DNA of 64,000 nt from positions 620,001 through 684,000 of the forward strand of contig NZ_SJSC01000001.1 in assembly GCF_004352855.1 (NCBI RefSeq), written 5' to 3'. The notes under the pieces were generated by a model. That model was not told where the DNA came from. It saw only the letters and a list, made by a program, of their open reading frames with translations, and ran no database searches. Positions within the stretch are counted from its first letter, which is position 1. Every line of letters starts with the position of its first letter. Origin of the DNA: Marinomonas sp. KMM3893 (GTDB lineage Bacteria; Pseudomonadota; Gammaproteobacteria; Pseudomonadales; Marinomonadaceae). The translations under genes and the position numbers were made by a program. Below are positions 19,580 through 28,335 of this stretch, in pieces.

Positions 19580-21688
19580 CTAGCCATTATAAAAAGTAAT
19601 AAGATGGTCATTTCCCTGGTCAACAAAATCAGACGCTTGCTGTACTAAACTCGGCATCTCTTCCAGAAATTCACACCAAACAGAAAATAAATTTTGCGCA
19701 CGACGAACGGCTTCCGCTTCATCCTCATACTCAAAAATAAATTTAATGATCAAAAACGCCGAATAGGTGAAAGAGCCAATTAATAAATCTTGAATATGCC
19801 TATGAACACTGCCTTTCAAGAAATAAATAGTACGATGATGAGACCATAGCAAATCGCACACAGCCGCTCGGGACGTGACGCTGTCGTCCCAGCCTTGCAT
19901 CAACAATTGAGTGACCTTACGAAAATCTTCTACCGAGATCAGTGCTTCAGGAGTTTGATTTAATATACTCTCAGGCGGTTCGGTAAAAAATGCCTTATCA
20001 AGTAAATCAACAATCTGTTTATGATCAACTTTAGGATCTAAAATCATCACATCTTCTGGCTGGAGCGGCTCAACGCCTTCCATTTTCGCGCCATCAGACA
20101 AGTTATAACTGTTAAACCCTCGGCGTTTATTAAGCTGTCGCGTCAGAGACTCTAGCTGAACTCGAGACGTTTCCATGATGTTGGTGCCGTATATAACACC
20201 ACCGAAATTCCCTTCTCGCTCAATTAACGTGGCGTCTTGGAAGCTCTGAAAACCGGATTCTTTTCCATCTTTATAGTAACCACTGTGAATCGAGTGATGA
20301 CTGCCTTTGTCTTTAAAGCCATTGTCCACACCAAGGTAATACACAGTGTTAAAGCCAAATAGTTGAACGTAAGACAGTGCCAAATTCGCTACAACTGGAT
20401 TACAGAAATTAAGCTGTACATAGTCTTTAGTATCGCCTTGGGCACGGGCTTGATTTAGGATCAGAGAAGTAATGGCTTCCCCTGGCTTCATCGCCATTCC
20501 TGAGCGCTTGAAGTATTGAAAATATTCAGGGTGCATGACATCCACCGACAATCCCCAAATCTGATCAAGGTAGTCTTGATCAAGAAACAAGAACTTGTCC
20601 ACCGTCTGTTTCATGCGTTCAATATCCACATGAATGTCCGGTGTAATGCCCAATTTTTTTAAGGTATTAATCGTCGAACCACAACTAATTAACAAAACCT
20701 GATCACGGACTTCTTTAACCAATTCAATGCCTTGGTCTAAAGAAGGGCCATTACCCAAAATAAACACAGGGACATCTGTCACCCACTTTGGTAATGCGTC
20801 GCGGCCTTTAAATTCCGCCAATCGAGTGTTCGGTAGAGAACGCAGTCCTTGAGCAATCCCAATTAACGCATCATCAAAAAAGCCCCATCCCATGACCTGT
20901 CGAGCGTAGTGCTTTTGAAAATAAGCAATGGCGCTGTCATTTTCAGGGCTACCATAAGCCACGTGCAAAAACGTCTCAGGGGCCATGAAATAGCCATTTT
21001 CAGCCAATTGAAGAATGTACTTTTCGGTAAACTCTTCAGGCTCCACACCTAGAAAAAAATGTATGGTACGGCCATCCGAGTTGAATGCTTCTAATATTGG
21101 CTGCCAATCGATGGCAAACAATGAATAGTAGAAATAGTCTAAATCGCATTCATATAAATACAGGTGTTTGACGTCCTGACGCGCTAGAAACGCTTCTAGT
21201 TGGTAGCCCAGCTCAATCCCAAAAAAGACAGCAGAACCCACAAATGCAGGTAGCCCTTTTTGCTTTTCTAGACCTTTTTTTTGCTCAGCCATCACGTCCA
21301 TCATTTTATTGCTATAAAACACATGGCGACTTGGGTGATTATCAGTCTTATTTAAATTGAGGAAGGTTTTATTAGGCGACGCCAACGATGACAGTATTTT
21401 TCGCTCTGACTGCGCTCTTGGTTGTTGGGAAAACAGAGGCGCAGCAATGTCTTCGCGAAATAAATTTAAGTCGCCGCAAGCTTCCATGTAAATATGTTTT
21501 TTTGTCGGCTGGAAGTGAGCAAACTCGTCGTATATGTGCGGCATAACACTGGCAAATAACGCCATGTTTTTAAAATAACGCTCAGTAAGAGCTTGGTCGT
21601 GCTCTTTAATGCGCGCTAAACCTTGAGAAAAAAGCAAAATAAATTCTTCTGTTTGCTCAACAGAAACAGGGGAGCTCTCATTTAGCAT
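19580..21688 (-). CDS. maf: Maf-type flagellin nonulosonate glycosyltransferase (DUF115/MptE-like)
   Basis: 702 residues. The central DUF115/6-hydroxymethylpterin pyrophosphokinase-like domain carries FILGNGPSLDQG, LISCGSTINTLKKLGITPDIH and the acidic VDIER, which are hallmarks of motility accessory factors that transfer nonulosonic acids onto flagellin Ser/Thr. The N-terminal 300 residues and helical C-terminus are typical Maf flanks. The ATG at 21688 is chosen (AAAGG 9 bp upstream), overlapping the fliT-like gene by 11 bp; a GTG at 21715 is an alternative. pseI follows by 9 bp. Cytosolic, acting on flagellin before export. Confidence 0.9.
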   Translation of the reverse strand: MLNESSPVSVEQTEEFILLFSQGLARIKEHDQALTERYFKNMALFASVMPHIYDEFAHFQPTKKHIYMEACGDLNLFREDIAAPLFSQQPRAQSERKILSSLASPNKTFLNLNKTDNHPSRHVFYSNKMMDVMAEQKKGLEKQKGLPAFVGSAVFFGIELGYQLEAFLARQDVKHLYLYECDLDYFYYSLFAIDWQPILEAFNSDGRTIHFFLGVEPEEFTEKYILQLAENGYFMAPETFLHVAYGSPENDSAIAYFQKHYARQVMGWGFFDDALIGIAQGLRSLPNTRLAEFKGRDALPKWVTDVPVFILGNGPSLDQGIELVKEVRDQVLLISCGSTINTLKKLGITPDIHVDIERMKQTVDKFLFLDQDYLDQIWGLSVDVMHPEYFQYFKRSGMAMKPGEAITSLILNQARAQGDTKDYVQLNFCNPVVANLALSYVQLFGFNTVYYLGVDNGFKDKGSHHSIHSGYYKDGKESGFQSFQDATLIEREGNFGGVIYGTNIMETSRVQLESLTRQLNKRRGFNSYNLSDGAKMEGVEPLQPEDVMILDPKVDHKQIVDLLDKAFFTEPPESILNQTPEALISVEDFRKVTQLLMQGWDDSVTSRAAVCDLLWSHHRTIYFLKGSVHRHIQDLLIGSFTYSAFLIIKFIFEYEDEAEAVRRAQNLFSVWCEFLEEMPSLVQQASDFVDQGNDHLITFYNG

Positions 21689-21971
21689 GTTTGACGCCTT
21701 TGTACTGACTAACACCTTTGCGTGTTTTGGTGGACTGAAAAAGCTGCTCTTTCATGGTGTCATGTAGGTGTTGAATAAGCATAATCGCTTGTTGATGTAG
21801 CTGTATAAAGACCTTTATCTGAGAGTCTATTTGAGCATTACCTGAAGGTTCGATAGAGCGAATAAAAGCATCATTTTCTTCGCAAAAGCGCAGTATTTCC
21901 TGACTGTCTTTTTCCTTGATGCTTTTTTCTAGTATCGTAATCGAGCGTTTTAGGTAAGCCTCATCCAGCAT
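21678..21971 (-). CDS. FliT-like flagellar export chaperone candidate
   Basis: 97-residue helical, charged protein that begins where fliT is expected, directly after fliS. Its ATG shares one base with the fliS stop (TAATG). No catalytic motif is visible. FliT homologues are poorly conserved and usually chaperone FliD, so the call rests mainly on size, helicity and the fliD-fliS-fliT order. Its end overlaps the maf start. A protein specific to this lineage is possible. Confidence 0.6.
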   Translation of the reverse strand: MLDEAYLKRSITILEKSIKEKDSQEILRFCEENDAFIRSIEPSGNAQIDSQIKVFIQLHQQAIMLIQHLHDTMKEQLFQSTKTRKGVSQYKGVKHAK

Positions 21972-22405
21972 TAAACCGTTCCTGTTCTGGCTTGATTTCT
22001 TTCTTCGTAGGCTTTCTGTTTGTCCATATCAGAAATTTGGTCCCAAGCGCCTTTGATCTGTAAGATAAGACCCATTACATGATCAAGAATCGCGGTATCT
22101 TTCTTCACACTCGCCTCAGTAATTTGAGCCGTCATGTAGTCATACAAAGACTCAAGATTATCGACTAACTCAGGATTAACATCGCGGTCTAAGGCATCGC
22201 GTAAGCTATTAATAATTTCAACAGCGCTTGTCAGTGCTGCGGCCTTTCCTTCCCAATCAGCTCGCGCAATACAGCCTTTACCAAGTGCTAACCGCTCTAA
22301 GGCACCTTGCATTAAGAGCTGAATGACTCGATGAGGATCTGCAGAGGCCAAATCAGACTTTAGTGAGTCCTTTTTATAAGCATGAATCCCTTTTTTCTCG
22401 TACAT
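21971..22405 (-). CDS. fliS: Flagellin export chaperone FliS
   Basis: 144 residues, four-helix FliS. The N-terminal YEKKGIHAYKKDSL, then ADPHRVIQLLMQGALERLALGKG, and NPELVDNLESLYDYM with KKDTAILDHVMGLI are the conserved family segments. It binds the C-terminus of flagellin in the cytosol and prevents premature polymerisation. The start is the ATG at 22405; a TTG two codons upstream is less likely. It follows fliD by about 33 bp. Confidence 0.93.
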   Translation of the reverse strand: MYEKKGIHAYKKDSLKSDLASADPHRVIQLLMQGALERLALGKGCIARADWEGKAAALTSAVEIINSLRDALDRDVNPELVDNLESLYDYMTAQITEASVKKDTAILDHVMGLILQIKGAWDQISDMDKQKAYEERNQARTGTV

Positions 22406-22438
22406 ACACAACCCCGTTTTGTTACAGTTAAAACATTG

Positions 22439-23878
22439 TTACAGATTATTTAGTGTGGAATTTAAATAGTTGCCCTGAGCTTTCATATTAGAAAGTTGTG
22501 AGCCTAAGTTGGTAAATTTATCCCGTAGAGAAGCTTCGTATTTGGTCATGCGATCTTCATAAGATTGCAAGGTTTCTTCTGTGTTATCTTTGGACTTTTG
22601 GATGGAATCCTTAAGCGCCTGATTCATACCGTCTCTGCCGGTATAACTGTTCAGCAATTTATCCAAAGACCCAGCGACGCCACCAGTGCCGGTAAATAAG
22701 TCAGGAAGTTCGTCATAATTCTGGCTTATTGCTTTATCAAGCTTAGCTTCATTGATACTCAAGGTCCCCTTACTGCCCATTTTAAGGCCAAGGTCAAAAA
22801 CAGAAGCTAGCTTACCAGTATTAGAATGACTCATCATGAAACTACTGGTCATTGATGACTGCAAGTTGCGAATCATGCTATTACCATTCAAGACAGAGCC
22901 TTTCGCAGCACTTCGACCTAAAACACCAACAAGATCATTATAAGAAGAGACGAAACTTTTAATCGTCTCTTTCACTGTTTCTTCGTCATAACTAACATCC
23001 ACCTTTGTTGGCTTGGTCGTTAGAGCAAGTGCGTCTATTGATAAGCCAGACACCGCTTTATCAAACGTATTACTGTCGTTACGAATCTGAATGCCATCTA
23101 CCGTAATCACAGCGTCTCGCGCTTGATCATTGAGTGACACAGACATACCTGCTGACAAACCTTCGGTAGATACGCTGTCTAAAGACAAACCACTGGCATT
23201 AGTCGGTGCTTTTTCTAATGCGTCTTTTTCATCTTGCGTTAAGGAATCCGAAATAGCCAACTGAGATAAGGGAGTCGGTACGTTTGAGATGCGTAAAGAG
23301 CTGCCATCCCCTTCTTTATCCGAGGTAATCGTAAAAAACAAATTTCCTTCACCGTTATCAACCAAGTTGGCCGACACGCCGAAATTGTCTTCTGCGCTAT
23401 TTATTTGTTTTCTTAATTGGGAGAGTGTTGTTTTAGGCGGTACATCAAGCGTAAAAGATTTATCTCCAGCACTAAAGGTTAATTTACCACCGCGAGCGGT
23501 AATTACATCATCGGCTGAACTGAATAACCCTGGTGTAGATAAAGCTCGACTGCCTTTTGCAGTCTGATTAACACTGATTTCATAAGAGCCGTTTGAAGAG
23601 TTTCGGTCTGCACTTACATCAAGTACTTTCTTGTCATCAGGTTGATCAACAATGGCATTACGACCAGTAAAAAGATCGCTATCATTTAGCTTTTCTACGG
23701 TAGATTTGAAGGTGTCGATGGCTGATCCAACAGACCCTAACGCTGATAATTTCGAGTCGTAGCCTTGGATGGTGTTTTTATACAGCTTAACCTTATCATC
23801 TCTCTGAGCGCTCACCATTTTATTAACAAGTGACTCTAGATCAACACCTGATCCAGCACCCAATGAGCCAACCGCCAT
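22439..23878 (-). CDS. fliD: Flagellar hook-associated protein 2 (filament cap)
   Basis: 479 residues, in the usual range. The N-terminus (GAGSGVDLESLVNKMVSAQR) and C-terminus (KYEASLRDKFTNLGSQLSNM) carry the conserved coiled-coil segments; the middle is variable. FliD caps the growing filament and promotes flagellin folding. A plausible ribosome binding site (AGGAGAA) lies just upstream of the ATG at 23878. It is flanked by flaG and fliS. Confidence 0.95.
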   Translation of the reverse strand: MAVGSLGAGSGVDLESLVNKMVSAQRDDKVKLYKNTIQGYDSKLSALGSVGSAIDTFKSTVEKLNDSDLFTGRNAIVDQPDDKKVLDVSADRNSSNGSYEISVNQTAKGSRALSTPGLFSSADDVITARGGKLTFSAGDKSFTLDVPPKTTLSQLRKQINSAEDNFGVSANLVDNGEGNLFFTITSDKEGDGSSLRISNVPTPLSQLAISDSLTQDEKDALEKAPTNASGLSLDSVSTEGLSAGMSVSLNDQARDAVITVDGIQIRNDSNTFDKAVSGLSIDALALTTKPTKVDVSYDEETVKETIKSFVSSYNDLVGVLGRSAAKGSVLNGNSMIRNLQSSMTSSFMMSHSNTGKLASVFDLGLKMGSKGTLSINEAKLDKAISQNYDELPDLFTGTGGVAGSLDKLLNSYTGRDGMNQALKDSIQKSKDNTEETLQSYEDRMTKYEASLRDKFTNLGSQLSNMKAQGNYLNSTLNNL

Positions 23879-23919
23879 AGCTTTTCTCCTGATCTTTTAG
23901 ACATCATCAAAACGACATA

Positions 23920-24339
23920 TCACACCCTACTGTTCACTAAGGTGCCTTTAACATCACTTAGCTCACTAATAATATCATCGATTCGCTCTGACATTTTCAA
24001 AAAATCCTCAGTAGGAATCTGACGCACTACATCCCCGGAAGATTGATCGACTACTTTAATGATATTTCTACCACCATCTTCAGTGGTTTCAAATGACAAA
24101 CGCACATTCAATTGTGTCATTTTGCTGTTCATTTCTTCAATTTGGTTAGGCTCAACCGTAGGGGAAGGACCTTGCCCTTGTGGTGTATTACTGCCTACCC
24201 TATCTGTATCGGACAGAGCTTGGACAACTTTAGACTCAAGTTGCTTTCGAGCGGTAAATTCATGGGAAGCACGTTGCTCTGGTCTAAGCGACATACTGTG
24301 GAAAGCTTGTTTAGAAAGATCACTAGAACTAATCGACAT
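23920..24339 (-). CDS. flaG: FlaG family protein
   Basis: 139 residues. The C-terminal 70 residues match FlaG: NVRLSFETTEDGGRNIIKVV, SGDVVRQIPTEDFLKM and a final helix. The N-terminal half is low-complexity and Ser/Gln-rich. FlaG influences filament length in Vibrio, Pseudomonas and Campylobacter; its mechanism is unsettled. It sits between flagellin 1 and fliD in the standard order. A hairpin in the 80-bp gap upstream may reduce read-through from the flagellin gene. Confidence 0.9.
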   Translation of the reverse strand: MSISSSDLSKQAFHSMSLRPEQRASHEFTARKQLESKVVQALSDTDRVGSNTPQGQGPSPTVEPNQIEEMNSKMTQLNVRLSFETTEDGGRNIIKVVDQSSGDVVRQIPTEDFLKMSERIDDIISELSDVKGTLVNSRV

Positions 24340-24363
24340 ACCCCAAGTCTCCTAAAAACAGAC

Positions 24364-24388
24364 AAAGCTGAGGCACTGCCCCAGCTTT
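24364..24388 (-). terminator. Hairpin between flagellin 1 and flaG
   Basis: On the minus strand AAAGCTG-GGGCAGTGCCT-CAGCTTT forms a 7-bp stem with inner GCA/TGC pairing; a T5 run comes about 5 nt later. It may be a partial terminator that lets flagellin be expressed far above flaG-fliD-fliS. Confidence 0.55.
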
Positions 24389-24419
24389 TAGCTATGTTAG
24401 AACTATCTTAACGAAAGAA

Positions 24420-25301
24420 CTATCTCAATAAAGACAACGCGGTTTGAGGACGTTGGTTTGCTTGTGACAGAATCGATGAGCTAGCTTGCTGCAAAATCTG
24501 TGCACTTGTTAGCGCCGCAGTTTCTTGAGCAAAATCAGCATCTTTCACTCGAGAACGAGCTGCAGATACGTTTTCTGTGATGTTACTAAGGTTGTTAATC
24601 GTTGAACCGAAACGGTTTTGCACCGCACCCAATTCCGCACGTTTAGAGTCAACCGCAGAGATCATCGAGTCAAGAACGCCGATCATGCTTTGAGCATTGG
24701 CCATAGAGGTAACAGACGCAGTAGACACACTGACTTGAGAAGATGCTTGGCTAGACAAACCGGACATGGTGAAACCACCGTTACCCGCAAAGTCGATAGA
24801 TCCATTCGCACCAGCGTCTTTCATGTTAAAACTGATGGTTTGATTAGAATCTGCACCAACTTGGAAGACACCATCATAAGTACCGTCTAACAGGTTACGA
24901 CCTGCGAAAGTAGTATCCGATGCAACACGGTTGATTTCTTTCGATAACTGACCCATCTCCTGCTGTAGTGCAGTACGATCTTTATCAGTGTTAGAGCCGT
25001 TAGCAGACTGCAAAGACAAAGTACGCATACGCTGAAGCATATTTGTTGTTTCGTCTAATGCACCTTCAGCGGTTTGCGCCAAAGAAATGCCATCGTTCGC
25101 GTTACGTACAGATTGGTTCAAACCATTAACTTGAGAAGTTAATCGATCCGAAATTTGCAAGCCAGCAGCATCATCAGCAGCACTGTTGATACGGCTACCA
25201 GAAGACAATCGCTGGAAAGCTGTGTCTAACGTTTTCCCTGAACTCATCAATTGACGCTGAGCGTTAAGAGATGAGGCATTCGTGTTTACATAAAGAGCCA
25301 T
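24420..25301 (-). CDS. Flagellin 1
   Basis: 293 residues. Conserved D0/D1 ends are complete: [18 protein letters not shown] and [20 protein letters not shown] at the N-terminus, and [18 protein letters not shown] with [18 protein letters not shown] at the C-terminus. The central variable domain is very short (about 140-205) and Ser/Thr-rich, as in polar flagellins and as expected of a glycosylation target. It ends in ALSLLR, unlike the paralogue's ALSLLGN. It has its own FliA promoter. It is the first of the flagellin1-flaG-fliD-fliS series. Confidence 0.97.
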   Translation of the reverse strand: MALYVNTNASSLNAQRQLMSSGKTLDTAFQRLSSGSRINSAADDAAGLQISDRLTSQVNGLNQSVRNANDGISLAQTAEGALDETTNMLQRMRTLSLQSANGSNTDKDRTALQQEMGQLSKEINRVASDTTFAGRNLLDGTYDGVFQVGADSNQTISFNMKDAGANGSIDFAGNGGFTMSGLSSQASSQVSVSTASVTSMANAQSMIGVLDSMISAVDSKRAELGAVQNRFGSTINNLSNITENVSAARSRVKDADFAQETAALTSAQILQQASSSILSQANQRPQTALSLLR

Positions 25302-25352
25302 ATAGCCTCCAAAGATTTCAGAAATCCTGCGAAAAAGCAGTACTCGTCCTTG

Positions 25353-25379
25353 ATATCGACGTCTCTTTAAAAAACTTTA
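25353..25379 (-). promoter_or_regulatory. Sigma-28 (FliA) promoter of flagellin 1
   Basis: On the minus strand: TAAAGTTT (25379-25372), 11 bp, then GTCGATAT (25360-25353). The -35 is a perfect match to the FliA consensus; the -10 differs from GCCGATAA at two positions. The ATG lies about 50 bp downstream. Confidence 0.85.
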
Positions 25380-25523
25380 GCAATTTATGGCAATTATTTA
25401 CCTAATACAGGCAAAAACACGCCACACAAAGGGTGATTTTATGCCTAAGACATTGAAAAACATCATGTTTATTTTGTTTATAAACATTTAGTTAAATGTC
25501 TAATCTGGGTAAAATTTAGACAT

Positions 25524-25554
25524 AAAAAAACCAGATGACAGAATTCTCACCTGG
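25524..25554 (-). terminator. Intrinsic terminator of flagellin 2
   Basis: On the minus strand CCAGGTGA-GAATTCTG-TCATCTGG forms an 8-bp stem with one G-U pair, followed directly by T7. It is about 100 bp after the flagellin 2 stop. Two further hairpins lie closer to the stop: 25620-25639 (AGCGG/CCGCT arms, followed by an AT-rich tail) and 25563-25583 (GGCTTCT/AGAAGCC). Confidence 0.85.
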
Positions 25555-25652
25555 CTAAAAGCGGCTTCTAGGAGAGAGAAGCCACCTTGCTTCGAAAGCA
25601 AATCCGAAACAATAAAATAAGCGGCACAAACGTACCGCTCTAATGGATCTGA

Positions 25653-26540
25653 TTAGTTACCCAATAAAGACAATGCCGTTTGCGGACGTTTATTGGCTTG
25701 TGCAAGCATACTGCTGCTCGCTTGCTGAAGAATTTGCGCACTGGTTAGTGACGCGGTTTCTTCCGCGAAATCTGCGTCTTTAATTCGAGAACGAGCCGCA
25801 GCAACATTTTCTGTAATATTGCTCAAGTTGTTGATCGTAGAGCTGAATCGGTTTTGTACCGCACCCAGTTCTGCTCGTTTTGTATCAACTGCAGAAATCA
25901 TGGTATCCAAAACAGAAATCATGCTTTGTGCATTGGTCATACTAGATACAGAAGCGGTCGACACAGAGACTTGAGGCGTTAAAGACCCTGCAGACAAGCC
26001 AGACATGGTAAAACCACCGTTTCCTGCAAAATCGATTGAGTTAGCGCTACCACCAGACTCCATTGTAAAACTGATCGTTTGGTTCGCATCAGCACCTACT
26101 TGGAACACACCGGCGTAAGTACCGTCCAACAAATTACGTCCACCAAATGTGGTTGTATCAGCCACTCGGTTAATTTCTTTCGACAATTGAGACATTTCTT
26201 GCTGAAGAGCTGAACGATCTTTGTCGGTATTGGATCCGTTTGCAGACTGGATAGACAAGGTACGCATACGTTGCAACATGTTGGTTGTTTCGTCTAGCGC
26301 CCCTTCTGCTGTTTGTGCAAGGGAGATACCATCGTTGGCATTTCGTACTGATTGGTTCAAGCCATTAACCTGAGAGGTTAATCGGTCACTGATTTGCAAA
26401 CCTGCTGCATCATCTGCGGCACTATTGATTCGCTGACCAGAAGACAAACGCTGAAAAGCGGTATCTAGAGTTTTTCCAGACTGCATCAACTGACGCTGAG
26501 CATTCAAGGAAGACGTGTTTGTATTTACATATAAAGCCAT
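25653..26540 (-). CDS. Flagellin 2
   Basis: 295 residues, close paralogue of the adjacent flagellin 1 across the whole D0/D1 region (for example [20 protein letters not shown] and [18 protein letters not shown]), differing mostly in the short central part (about 165-200). The C-terminus ends ALSLLGN. It has its own leader and a FliA promoter with a perfect -10, and strong terminators after it, so it is transcribed as a single gene. Two flagellins in tandem suggest a composite filament. Which is the major subunit cannot be decided from sequence. Confidence 0.97.
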   Translation of the reverse strand: MALYVNTNTSSLNAQRQLMQSGKTLDTAFQRLSSGQRINSAADDAAGLQISDRLTSQVNGLNQSVRNANDGISLAQTAEGALDETTNMLQRMRTLSIQSANGSNTDKDRSALQQEMSQLSKEINRVADTTTFGGRNLLDGTYAGVFQVGADANQTISFTMESGGSANSIDFAGNGGFTMSGLSAGSLTPQVSVSTASVSSMTNAQSMISVLDTMISAVDTKRAELGAVQNRFSSTINNLSNITENVAAARSRIKDADFAEETASLTSAQILQQASSSMLAQANKRPQTALSLLGN

Positions 26541-26571
26541 TTGTTTCTCTCCTAAACATTAAAATCTTGGA

Positions 26572-26608
26572 AAACAACCGTTTGATTTAATTAGTTATTT
26601 GGTTGTTT
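26572..26608 (-). other. Inverted repeat in the flagellin 2 5' leader
   Basis: AAACAACC (26572-26579) and GGTTGTTT (26601-26608) are exact reverse complements with 21 bases between. The transcript from the FliA promoter should start near 26617, so the stem would form near the 5' end of the mRNA. A stabilising role is plausible for an abundant message. Confidence 0.45.
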
Positions 26609-26623
26609 GCCTGTATGATTTAT

Positions 26624-26650
26624 TTATCGGCAAGCGCCTTTGTACCTTTA
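26624..26650 (-). promoter_or_regulatory. Sigma-28 (FliA) promoter of flagellin 2
   Basis: On the minus strand: TAAAGGTA (26650-26643), 11 bp, then GCCGATAA (26631-26624). The -10 is a perfect consensus match; the -35 matches 6/8. It lies about 85 bp before the ATG. Confidence 0.87.
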
Positions 26651-26748
26651 ACTTTTTTTTAATCTTTTTTAAGATTTATTTACTAAAGCTAAGGTACAAA
26701 AGAGAAACACAAAGAAAGGAGATGGTTATCAACGACCTAACGCAGCCA

Positions 26749-28311
26749 TCAAACAAGATGTTTAATGAACTGCAAGCCAAATTTTTGAGCGTCCACTTCA
26801 CCTTCTACCTTAACGCTTGTTCCTGGCTTAGACAGGTCAATGTCGGTAGAGGCGATAAACGCTTTATTATTCACACTGTAAACTTGTCGCACCAGCGCAG
26901 GCTGAAAATCATGGCTGAGAGTCAGCACAAAGCCAATTCGTCTATTAGACAAAGACACACACGAGCCGACGGGGATGCGACCAATATTTTTCAGAAAGAC
27001 GGCCAGCAAACGCTTATCAAATGCCAACCCCGCTTCTTTAATAAGTTGTCGCCTTGCCTGGGCCGGTCCCATTGACTTTTGATGAACCTGCTCTGATGTC
27101 AAAGCATCGTAAGCATCAATGATGGCCGCGATCTTGCCATAGATTGAAATCTCTTCGCCCTGCTTACCTTTCGGATACCCAGCACCATCCACTCGTTCAT
27201 GGTGGTCCAGCAACATATGATAAATCACCTTAGAGATATTATCGGAGCGCCTAATGATTTGCTCGCCTAACTGAATGTGTTTACGAAACAAATCAAATTC
27301 GCCAGCCGTCATCTTAGTGGTTTTATTCACCATCGGGGTTGGCAAGCGAAAACGCCCTAAATCAAACAGCAGCGCGCCCAATGCAATAACATCAACATAA
27401 GACTCTGACAGCTTCATGGCTCTCGCAAAATGAACACCCAACACCGCCATTCCCATAGCATGCTGTGCAATGTACGCTGAGGAATCTTTAATGTGCCTTA
27501 TGGCCATTAAGGCGTGTGGATTTCTTGTATAAGACTCAATAAGACGAGTACAAAACTGCTTTAGGCTCCCCATATCCAGCCGATCGCCTTGTTTAAAGCG
27601 CTCCACCTGCTCAAGCAGTAACAGGTGACCATCTTCAAACAATCGAAGCGCGGTTAATACTTCATCATTAAACGCCGTCGGTTCGAGCTTAGCTCTCTCT
27701 GCAACGTCATCCTCAATAAGCACAGGCTTAGTCGCATGAGACGGAATATTTACTTCTGGCTCTAGCGTGGTAGAGGGAATATTAATAACACGTTTTCTAA
27801 TGTCTTGGTCAGGCTCGATAGACTCTAACCTCGCCTTATAAGACAAAATATATTCACGTGTATTATCGTTGAGCTCTTGTCGAAAATAGCGAAATAAATT
27901 CCCGCCTTTTATCGATCTATCTCGCCATTCTTTAGACGACAACCCCTCATGCAGTTTTTTAAGACTTCGAACTGACTTGCCCGTTGCAATAGAAAAACAC
28001 AACATAAGGAAGCGCTCTTGGGCATCGTATAATCGATCCTGTCGACTGTTTAACAACTGATCGTCATTAAAATAAGGATCAAAAGGAAGCATTTTTCCTT
28101 CAAGAACAGGGCGTACTTCATCGAGCGCCAACTGTCGTAGAACCACACTAACAATGCGTTCTTTACGTCCATGTTCAAGAATTAGTTTTTTAGCACGTTT
28201 ATGGTTAACAACTGCATTTTTTATTTTGAAAATATCGAGTATTTCATCGATATCAAAATATCCAGCACCGATTTCAGCCCCAAAGCATGACTCTATCTGA
28301 AATGAAGACAT
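26749..28311 (-). CDS. HD-GYP domain protein with a degenerate HD motif
   Basis: 520 residues. The C-terminal half (about 275-440) is an HD-GYP c-di-GMP phosphodiesterase domain: His284, His345, His370-His371, the DGAGYP signature at 375-380 and Asp399/402 in IIDAYDAL are present. The defining HD pair is Phe316-Asp317 (LLFDLGR instead of LLHDIGK), so one metal ligand is missing and the following Lys is Arg. The N-terminal 270 residues match no domain I recognise. It may bind c-di-GMP without cleaving it, or be inactive. It begins 24 bp after flgL, so it should be expressed late from the flgK FliA promoter. Confidence 0.85.
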   Translation of the reverse strand: MSSFQIESCFGAEIGAGYFDIDEILDIFKIKNAVVNHKRAKKLILEHGRKERIVSVVLRQLALDEVRPVLEGKMLPFDPYFNDDQLLNSRQDRLYDAQERFLMLCFSIATGKSVRSLKKLHEGLSSKEWRDRSIKGGNLFRYFRQELNDNTREYILSYKARLESIEPDQDIRKRVINIPSTTLEPEVNIPSHATKPVLIEDDVAERAKLEPTAFNDEVLTALRLFEDGHLLLLEQVERFKQGDRLDMGSLKQFCTRLIESYTRNPHALMAIRHIKDSSAYIAQHAMGMAVLGVHFARAMKLSESYVDVIALGALLFDLGRFRLPTPMVNKTTKMTAGEFDLFRKHIQLGEQIIRRSDNISKVIYHMLLDHHERVDGAGYPKGKQGEEISIYGKIAAIIDAYDALTSEQVHQKSMGPAQARRQLIKEAGLAFDKRLLAVFLKNIGRIPVGSCVSLSNRRIGFVLTLSHDFQPALVRQVYSVNNKAFIASTDIDLSKPGTSVKVEGEVDAQKFGLQFIKHLV

Positions 28312-28335
28312 TTCTGATCACCTTGAGTTTTAAAA

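Larger units (their letters stand above)
25302..25652. other. 351-bp inter-flagellin region
   Basis: No gene is visible. It holds, in minus-strand order, the terminator set of flagellin 2 (hairpins at 25620-25639, 25563-25583 and the T-tailed one at 25524-25554), an AT-rich stretch of about 140 bp without clear features (about 25380-25520), the FliA promoter of flagellin 1 (25353-25379) and a roughly 45-nt leader. Confidence 0.8.

Noticed and set aside
26655-26680. AATCTT/AAGATT inverted repeat upstream of flagellin 2 as a terminator for the HD-GYP gene
   Set aside because: The arms are AT-only and no T-run follows on the minus strand, so termination is not supported.
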